This document shows, piece by piece, positions 7,883 to 12,356 of a DNA stretch of 12,356 nucleotides. Location of the stretch: positions 1 to 12,356 of the forward strand of contig JAQUAU010000023.1 in NCBI GenBank assembly GCA_028687085.1. The letters run 5' to 3'. Origin of the DNA: Minisyncoccota bacterium. Lineage in GTDB: Bacteria; Patescibacteriota; Minisyncoccia; Phycocordibacterales; Phycocordibacteraceae. The notes beneath the pieces are model-generated. The model was not told where the DNA came from. It saw only the letters and a list, made by a program, of their open reading frames with translations, and made no database searches. How positions within the stretch are numbered: position 1 is the stretch's first letter; every line of letters begins with the position of its first letter. A program made the position numbers and the translations under genes.

Positions 7883-9601
7883 CTATGCCTCTGACAGTTT
7901 CTTGGTATTCGGGTTGTTTGCCGTGGTAAAGGCTCCAGTCATAAGAGCAACAGCTTGCCATACTGACGCTCTGGGAGCGCTTACCCTAATGGCATGCCAG
8001 TACTGTCTGTTGCCAACAGTGACAAGTCTTACCCCCGAACCCTCGAACGGATATCTGGTAGCATCAGAACTTGGCAGCGTGTCCGCCTCAAAATCATATG
8101 GTCCACCATCTCCAGATATGTAGACATATGCCCAAGCTGCCTGATAACTGGTTGTCCACCATTCGTGAACTTCGTATGTCAGAATCCTGTATTTCGTCCT
8201 GTCGAGATCCCCATACCACTCGATCTGACGTATCAGATAATCAACGTCTGCCACGGTGACAGAGTTTGATGTAGTATCAGGCGTGGAGTTGTACGTGCGA
8301 ACAACTTTCTCGCCATGCCACGTACAGTTTTCGTCCATCTTGGCTCTTACCCAGCCATAAACCCCGGCCCCCAACGCCAGCGCCTCTAGGTTTGCCTTGG
8401 AATATCCGCTAAAATAGAACACGGTATCGGTGTATCCATACCTGTCATACGACGGAACCAATCGTTCATACGTCCATCCTGCCGCATTCGTACTGCTTTG
8501 AGCGTCCTGACCTGTCTCAGTTATTACGCCATCGTAGAGTCCGTCGCCTCTCGCTGTTATGCGTATGGTTCTCACTTCATGCGTAAGAGCGTCATCATGC
8601 GTGAGAACCCAAGCATCTATCTGCGTAGACGTATACCCCCACACCATCCACATATTTAGGTCAGTGTCACATGTCAGAGGCAGACTGGTGACGGTTATTG
8701 CTCCTCCAGTGGTGGTCTTCTTTCTCAATACCAGATCAACCGTTCCATCCCTCATGCTGTACGAGGCTGACGCACTCTTACCGACCCCCGTCTTCCATGC
8801 GTCAAGGATGGTTTGGGCTATATCCTTGGGGACTTGCCAGCAATAGATTACGTCAGCAGCATCATCCCCTCCATAATCCGAAAACGCCTGAAGGGTATAC
8901 TGGGGCTGGGCCATGGTAACAACCACATTGCACGTTCCGTCCTCCTGCTTCTGTACTCGGGCGAATATCTTGTGCCACTCTCCGTTGAAGTTCGTTCCAT
9001 CTACGGTAAACGCCGGAATCGTTCCTGCTGTATTGTATTCATCGGAAAGACTGGTTACAGCCGCCTCAACATAGACTGGGTCGAAGTATGGAAACAGTAT
9101 GTCCAGCCATCGCTCGGGATTATCGGAGGCCGTATCTGCGCTTATTGTTCCTGCGCCGGGAAGATCGTCGGATGTGTTGCCGGGGAGGGTATTTCTGCTT
9201 ATGATCCTTGCCTCATCCCAATTTATCTTGGTGGCTAACCCCTGCCTGAGCGTAACTATGATCCAGTGTTCTTTCTCGGACTGAGAGATGGGAACAATCA
9301 TTTCCCTGACGTAAGCCTTCCTCCACCTTCCAATGAACTTCTCGCCCTCTATAATTGGATCATCAACGTAGTTCCTGACCTCGGTGTTTGTGGCCCATGT
9401 GAATAGTTCAAGAAAATACCTCATATCGCTGGCTGTGTCGGCAACAGCCTCTTTGAAGCATACGCTAATTTCGGCATCGCTCGTAAACGAAACCGAGGTG
9501 CGGTCGAAGTTTCGCCAGAAGAAACCGTTTTTGGGATCTAACTTCTCCCGGCATAGTTCAACATTGATCTTCTTGGGATCAATAAGTCTGCCGTTTTCCA
9601 T
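7883..9601 (-). CDS. 572-aa beta-rich tail-associated protein with internal repeats
   Basis: It starts at ATG 9599-9601, sharing one base with the TAA of the connector-like gene (TAATG), with GAGGTG just upstream. The protein is rich in Trp, Tyr, Thr and Asp and has no membrane segment or signal peptide. It shows internal duplication at two levels. Residues 85-122 resemble 199-236 (G-x-W-x-K followed by a beta hairpin), and residues 251-437 hold three units of aromatic strand, short helix and charged hairpin. Its place directly after a connector-like gene and before the fibre gene suggests a tail tube end, nozzle or fibre-adaptor role, comparable to the position of gp12 in T7-type phages. I see no sequence signature of that family, so this rests on position only. 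A neck-associated decoration or fibre-attachment protein is the main alternative. Confidence 0.9.
   Translation of the reverse strand: MENGRLIDPKKINVELCREKLDPKNGFFWRNFDRTSVSFTSDAEISVCFKEAVADTASDMRYFLELFTWATNTEVRNYVDDPIIEGEKFIGRWRKAYVREMIVPISQSEKEHWIIVTLRQGLATKINWDEARIISRNTLPGNTSDDLPGAGTISADTASDNPERWLDILFPYFDPVYVEAAVTSLSDEYNTAGTIPAFTVDGTNFNGEWHKIFARVQKQEDGTCNVVVTMAQPQYTLQAFSDYGGDDAADVIYCWQVPKDIAQTILDAWKTGVGKSASASYSMRDGTVDLVLRKKTTTGGAITVTSLPLTCDTDLNMWMVWGYTSTQIDAWVLTHDDALTHEVRTIRITARGDGLYDGVITETGQDAQSSTNAAGWTYERLVPSYDRYGYTDTVFYFSGYSKANLEALALGAGVYGWVRAKMDENCTWHGEKVVRTYNSTPDTTSNSVTVADVDYLIRQIEWYGDLDRTKYRILTYEVHEWWTTSYQAAWAYVYISGDGGPYDFEADTLPSSDATRYPFEGSGVRLVTVGNRQYWHAIRVSAPRASVWQAVALMTGAFTTANNPNTKKLSEA
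8291..8851 (-). repeat. Threefold diverged domain repeat in the 572-aa protein
   Basis: Three units align within residues 251-437. Each has an aromatic strand (VIYCWQV at 251, MWMVWGY at 317, VFYFSGY at 394), a short helix (PKDIAQTILDAW, TSTQIDAWVLTH, SKANLEALALGA) and a charged hairpin (SMRDGTVDLVLRKK at 281, TARGDGLYDGVITE at 349, AKMDENCTWHGEKVVR at 420). Spacing is 66-77 residues. Identity is low and the alignment was made by eye, so the unit borders are approximate. Confidence 0.55.
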
Positions 9602-10494
9602 TATTCACCTCTTGTTGAGTGCATACCCTCATTGAACGCAAAGATGTTGTTGTGCTTATCCCTTGGATTGGGAAGTCGTTTGAATGCAGGGTTGAGTTTG
9701 ATGGTACTTGCCCATGCACCGTCCAGTTCGTTCTGACTCACCGGCCTCAGAGTCTTTGCCTCGGGTAGTTTGCGAAGGGTAAGCAATTCCAGAAGCGAAG
9801 AACTAGGGAGAACTATCATATCCTGATCCCTGTATAATGGATCAGGGCATTTCCAGTAATACACCACTACCGTTCGATCCTCCAACTCCTCTTCCGAGGC
9901 GTCGTATATGTGCATCTTCTGCGTTTCGGGAGGTCGCACCATGAATGGACAGTTGGTTCCGGATTGTGATTCACCTTGGTAAGTTGGCGTAATGCTGTAC
10001 GGAGACGTGTTTGACCCTATCTTGTAGTACCCCATCTGGGAACCAATCCTCATGTACTGACCGCTTACCGTTCCACCAGCCGCTACATAGGCATCTACCG
10101 CAGTTGAAGCAAACGATGATCCACCCTTGTTGACGACAAGATCCTCTGCATCTATCAATGCGGTGTCCGATCCCCTGACCCGGGTGAACCTGTATCCATA
10201 CTCATCTTCTTCCATCGCGGAAGAGTCTCGTTCAATAAACTCATATTCCTCATCATGCTCCCGTACTGCATCTATCCCGAAGATATTGGAGGGGAGCCAC
10301 ATTCCTGCCCCGGTTGGACTGACCGACGCAAAGTTGACCTCAACAGAGGTCCTGAGGTTGTACCAAGATACATTCCTGCATATCTCAGCGTACTGTATGT
10401 TGATAGTTCTCCAGATCCTTGCCTTGAGCGCTGTGTTGTTCTCTGCGTGACAGGCATCCACCACGTTGTCGAAAACAAATTTGACTGGAATCAT
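9601..10494 (-). CDS. Putative head-tail connector / tail tubular protein A-like
   Basis: I start this 297-residue protein at ATG 10492-10494. It overlaps the stop of the protease gene (ATGA) and has AAGGAG three bases upstream; an upstream in-frame ATG at 10551 would run deep into that gene without need. Residues 27-110 fit the pattern of T7 gp11-type adaptors: a helix with IN-x-x-Y-x-x-I-C, then SWYNLR, a beta strand, W-L-P-S-N, and a charged loop. Residues 140-195 resemble the inserted beta domain of such proteins (YMRIGSQMGYYKI, then TYQGES). Near the C-terminus, VVVYYWKCPDPLYRDQD followed by LPSSSLLELLTLRKL is the usual closing element. Role: joining portal and tail in the virion neck. 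The assignment is by remembered pattern, not by search. It lies between two thiol hydrolases and the beta-repeat tail protein. Confidence 0.85.
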   Translation of the reverse strand: MIPVKFVFDNVVDACHAENNTALKARIWRTINIQYAEICRNVSWYNLRTSVEVNFASVSPTGAGMWLPSNIFGIDAVREHDEEYEFIERDSSAMEEDEYGYRFTRVRGSDTALIDAEDLVVNKGGSSFASTAVDAYVAAGGTVSGQYMRIGSQMGYYKIGSNTSPYSITPTYQGESQSGTNCPFMVRPPETQKMHIYDASEEELEDRTVVVYYWKCPDPLYRDQDMIVLPSSSLLELLTLRKLPEAKTLRPVSQNELDGAWASTIKLNPAFKRLPNPRDKHNNIFAFNEGMHSTRGE

Positions 10495-11147
10495 ATTCTC
10501 CTTGTCTTCACCCTTCCCCTGAAACTTGTATTCGGAGTGGGCGACCAGCAATATCTTCGATTGAAACTAAACCATACACTACCGTATTCCCGGCGTTCTG
10601 ACAATCGTTTCCTTTCTGCCACTGGACCAGTCTCGGGATAGAAGCACCAATCAACAGGAATCCAGTATTCGCCCTCGTTTTCAGGGCCAACACAATACGT
10701 CACGTAGGCGTGTCCACCCTCTTCTCCGTCCGCTGTTACATATCCGCATGTAAGCCGAAAACGGCGGGGATCGCAGGACGCATTCAGCAGGAGGCTTAAT
10801 ATCAGGAGAGCGCCATCCTCGCAATCGCCACGCCGTAAGACAAGGGTTTCGGTCGGAAACATCCAGAACTCAGGTCTACCAAGTTGACCCTCGTCAGATG
10901 TGTACTTGAGATTTTTGATCACCCATTGCTGGACAATATCAATCTTCTGGTGTTCAGATAGATCAGGAAGGGTGTATCCTTTGAACATCTCCCTGACCTG
11001 CTCTTTCAGAATAACATCGTTATCGAACACAAATTGCCTTACGTCCATTGGCGTGTCGATCTGTTTGCCTGAAACAATCAGCATTCGACCATCATAAACT
11101 TGGGCAATCTTCGGGTAGTTGTCTTCCCATTGCTGCAATGTTTTCAT
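10491..11147 (-). CDS. Transglutaminase-like cysteine protease
   Basis: A 218-residue protein with the papain/transglutaminase-type triad in order: Cys109 in RRGDCEDGALL, His146 in EGGHAYVTY and Asp166 in YWIPVDWCF. The helix around residues 66-82 (KIDIVQQWVIKNLKYTSD) is also typical of the fold. The match is to bacterial transglutaminase-like cysteine proteinases found in many phages and bacteria. The expected activity is cleavage or transfer at an amide bond; the substrate is not evident. There is no signal peptide, so it acts in the cytoplasm, in the virion, or after lysis has begun. The start ATG 11145-11147 has GGAG five bases upstream and overlaps the previous gene by 56 bases; Met22 at 11084 would avoid the overlap but lacks a comparable site. 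The position just before the connector gene could mean virion maturation; the hydrolase before it could mean wall degradation. Confidence 0.88.
   Translation of the reverse strand: MKTLQQWEDNYPKIAQVYDGRMLIVSGKQIDTPMDVRQFVFDNDVILKEQVREMFKGYTLPDLSEHQKIDIVQQWVIKNLKYTSDEGQLGRPEFWMFPTETLVLRRGDCEDGALLILSLLLNASCDPRRFRLTCGYVTADGEEGGHAYVTYCVGPENEGEYWIPVDWCFYPETGPVAERKRLSERREYGSVWFSFNRRYCWSPTPNTSFRGRVKTRRI
10498..10503 (-). promoter_or_regulatory. Shine-Dalgarno deciding the connector-like start
   Basis: AAGGAG on the minus strand, three bases before ATG 10492-10494. Together with the ATGA overlap it favours this start over the in-frame ATG at 10551. The same AAGGAGAAT core precedes the 79-residue gene. 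Confidence 0.75.
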
Positions 11148-11622
11148 CAGTACTCCGTTGTTTTCCCGTCACACTAGCCACCTTCCACAAACTCGTTGGC
11201 ATGGCAAGCATCGAGGGGTAGACCTTGTAATCCGGCACGTTGTTCAGGAGCGTCCGAACCGGATTGACCTTGCTGAAGACAAGTTCCGAACAAAACCATT
11301 TCCTACGGTCATCGCCGCCACGTCTTGTCAAGAAATGCAGGATGCCAAAATAATCGTATTTTTTACCCACCTCTTTGCATAAGGCTTGCCAGATAACATG
11401 CGCCTCGTAGTCGGTCAGCGGGTCAATGAAATCAAAGTAGTCGATGTGCGTATCGTTGTTGTGCTGAATCCATTCGTTCTTAACCAGCCTAACCCCGCCA
11501 GCCCATGCCTCTATCACCTCGCCTGTCTTCTCGTTGCGAAAGGCCGCGTGACTGTAATCGCCCCAATTGAACCACTCGATTGTGCGGGATAACAACGACG
11601 TGCCTTTGTAGAGCAGGATCAC
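11092..11622 (-). CDS. Permuted NlpC/P60 (YiiX-like) thiol hydrolase
   Basis: I begin this 176-residue protein at GTG 11620-11622, which overlaps the TGA of the membrane-protein gene (GTGA). An in-frame ATG at 11763 would add 47 residues of low-complexity Arg/Ser-rich sequence that is only the shadow of that gene. From the GTG, the order of catalytic elements is that of circularly permuted papain-like enzymes: His25 in GDYSHAAF, an acidic residue at Glu38 in VIEAW, and the nucleophile Cys111 in KWFCSELV. KYDYFGILHFLTRRGG before the Cys is also typical. Family members hydrolyse amide or ester bonds in peptidoglycan peptides, lipids or proteins. In a phage, just behind a membrane protein, cell-wall peptide cleavage (endolysin-like) is plausible. 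It has no signal peptide. The last 56 bases also code the start of the next gene. Confidence 0.88.
   Translation of the reverse strand: MILLYKGTSLLSRTIEWFNWGDYSHAAFRNEKTGEVIEAWAGGVRLVKNEWIQHNNDTHIDYFDFIDPLTDYEAHVIWQALCKEVGKKYDYFGILHFLTRRGGDDRRKWFCSELVFSKVNPVRTLLNNVPDYKVYPSMLAMPTSLWKVASVTGKQRSTDENIAAMGRQLPEDCPSL
11153..11156 (-). promoter_or_regulatory. Shine-Dalgarno deciding the protease start
   Basis: GGAG on the minus strand, five bases before ATG 11145-11147, inside the end of the YiiX-like gene. It supports the long 56-base overlap over initiation at the downstream Met22 codon. Confidence 0.65.
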
Positions 11623-12110
11623 GGCGTCTTCACCGTGGCAGGTTGTTCGACGTGATGGCGCGGGGTAACTGGTTTGTCTTCCAGAAACAACTTGGTTACG
11701 GCGTACATGCCAAGCCCCACGACAAGACCACCGGCTACGGCTGACAATATCTGATTCATCCATTGTGGTGCACTGACCTTTTTATTCTTCAGATCAAATA
11801 CGGCGGAGGAATCAGGATCGTTTTTGCCGCGCTGTTTGTTTTCATCAGTTTCGCGTTCGCCCACAAAATACAGCACCCTGTCAACCTTCTTCATTATCTG
11901 CTGTTGTCCGTCCGCGATTGCCTGAATGTTGTCGCGGTTCTCTTCGGCTATGTTGATCAAAAAGATAGCCGCCTTTCCATTTTCGACAGCAAGATCAATG
12001 TGGGGCTTGCAATCAGGGTTTTGTACTGGCGCTGACTCAGCAATCTTGCATTTCGTCTTCAAGCGGTCTGCTATGTCGGATAGATTCTGAGTTGTCGCGT
12101 TAAACGTCAT
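11619..12110 (-). CDS. Single-pass membrane protein, candidate holin-type lysis factor
   Basis: I prefer the ATG at 12108-12110, giving 163 residues, because GGAG lies seven bases upstream. The ATG two codons earlier (12114-12116) has the same GGAG only one base away. The N-terminal ~110 residues are soluble and charged, with an amphipathic or coiled stretch (about residues 60-82 of this form, VDRVLYF near its end). One strong hydrophobic segment follows (LSAVAGGLVVGLGMYAVTKLFL, about residues 122-143), then a short basic tail with RHH. There is no signal peptide. The layout (cytoplasmic coil plus C-terminal membrane helix) resembles XhlA-type phage membrane proteins that partner lysis enzymes. 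The gene overlaps the thiol hydrolase gene by three bases (the last three of its stop lie within GTGA). A holin role is inference from topology and position; a membrane anchor or exclusion protein is possible. Confidence 0.85.
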   Translation of the reverse strand: MTFNATTQNLSDIADRLKTKCKIAESAPVQNPDCKPHIDLAVENGKAAIFLINIAEENRDNIQAIADGQQQIMKKVDRVLYFVGERETDENKQRGKNDPDSSAVFDLKNKKVSAPQWMNQILSAVAGGLVVGLGMYAVTKLFLEDKPVTPRHHVEQPATVKTP

Positions 12111-12117
12111 CTTCATT

Positions 12118-12121
12118 CTCC
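12118..12121 (-). promoter_or_regulatory. Shine-Dalgarno deciding the membrane-protein start
   Basis: GGAG on the minus strand. It lies seven bases before ATG 12108-12110 (good) and one base before ATG 12114-12116 (too close), so the shorter protein is favoured. Confidence 0.65.
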
Positions 12122-12128
12122 ATTCTAC

Positions 12129-12344
12129 TCACGTGCGGGGAAGCCCGGACTGTGCCGAGCGTTTGTCTTGCAAAGCTATGTGACGGCCTTCGTCTTCGAG
12201 CCTCCCCGCCGCGAAAAATTCAAATCCACATTCGCACTTGTCATTTCGTTTCGTCCATTCACCACAACGCGGACATCTCCTGAAACTGCATGACGGGCAG
12301 CGATAACTGAACACCACACACCCGCAATGTCCGCATCGTCTCAT
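12129..12344 (-). CDS. Double zinc-ribbon miniprotein (71 aa)
   Basis: Nine cysteines lie in the first 39 residues. Cys4/Cys7 (CGHC) pairs with Cys16/Cys19 (CPSC), and Cys24/Cys27 (CPRC) pairs with Cys37/Cys39 (CEC), giving two successive four-cysteine zinc ribbons; Cys9 is extra. The rest is a short charged tail. Such small ribbons occur in many phages and bind nucleic acid or protein partners; no specific role can be given. The ATG at 12342-12344 lies 12 bases from the window edge, and I see no good Shine-Dalgarno there. The bases ATGA at the start may overlap the stop of an unseen upstream gene, as elsewhere in this cluster. The next gene begins about 18 bases after its stop. A slightly longer protein starting beyond the edge cannot be excluded. 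Confidence 0.8.
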   Translation of the reverse strand: MRRCGHCGCVVFSYRCPSCSFRRCPRCGEWTKRNDKCECGFEFFAAGRLEDEGRHIALQDKRSAQSGLPRT

Positions 12345-12356
12345 ATTGCACTGAAC

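Larger units (their letters stand above)
1..12344 (-). other. Single co-oriented phage late-gene cluster
   Basis: Eleven genes on one strand with junctions of ATGA (5506-5509, 10491-10494), GTGA (11619-11622), TAATG (9599-9603), one-base spacers (1469, 7882), a 56-base overlap (11092-11147) and gaps no longer than 48 bases. No internal terminator or divergent promoter is visible, so one transcript entering from the right and leaving at the left is the simplest reading. Gene content (connector-like, tail, fibre, large internal proteins, hydrolases) is that of a phage late region. Confidence 0.75.

Noticed and set aside
10495..10551. An N-terminal extension of the connector-like gene to an ATG at 10551.
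   Set aside because: The added residues overlap the protease gene and resemble its shadow. The ATG at 10494 has AAGGAG and an ATGA overlap.
11623..11763. An N-terminal extension of the YiiX-like gene to an ATG at 11763.
   Set aside because: The extra 47 residues are Arg/Ser-rich, match no fold element, and coincide entirely with the coding end of the membrane-protein gene. The GTGA overlap at 11619-11622 explains the start.

Overview
The window is a compact stretch of a tailed bacteriophage genome (a free phage or a prophage). Every supportable gene lies on the minus strand, so transcription runs from high to low coordinates. Ten complete genes and one gene cut by the left edge are joined by 1-56 base overlaps or gaps of at most 48 bases, with Shine-Dalgarno sequences at most starts. 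No tRNA, rRNA, CRISPR array, insertion sequence or convincing terminator is visible. Base composition looks close to balanced.

In transcription order, the right end (12344 to 10491) carries a double zinc-ribbon miniprotein, a single-pass membrane protein resembling a phage holin-type factor, a permuted NlpC/P60 (YiiX-like) thiol hydrolase and a transglutaminase-like thiol protease. The middle (10494 to 4556) carries a protein that fits the pattern of head-tail connector / tail tubular A proteins, a beta-rich protein built from internal repeats, a 791-residue fibre-like protein with an N-terminal coiled coil and eight C-terminal Trp-anchored repeats, and a 317-residue Asn/Thr-rich protein with a clear Sec signal peptide. 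The left end (4507 to 1) carries a small coiled-coil protein and two very large cysteine-free proteins with Pro-rich N-termini. I infer these two are internal virion (DNA ejection) proteins; the second runs out of the window.

The order connector, second tail protein, fibre, then large internal proteins recalls short-tailed (T7-type) phages, but this is inference because no portal, capsid or terminase lies in the window. The host is unknown. The Asn/Thr-rich secreted protein reminds me of proteins from Verrucomicrobiota/Lentisphaerota, which is only a weak hint.

The features most worth follow-up are the secreted protein embedded in the tail module, the two adjacent thiol hydrolases behind a membrane protein, the repeat architecture of the two tail proteins, and the paired cysteine-free giants.
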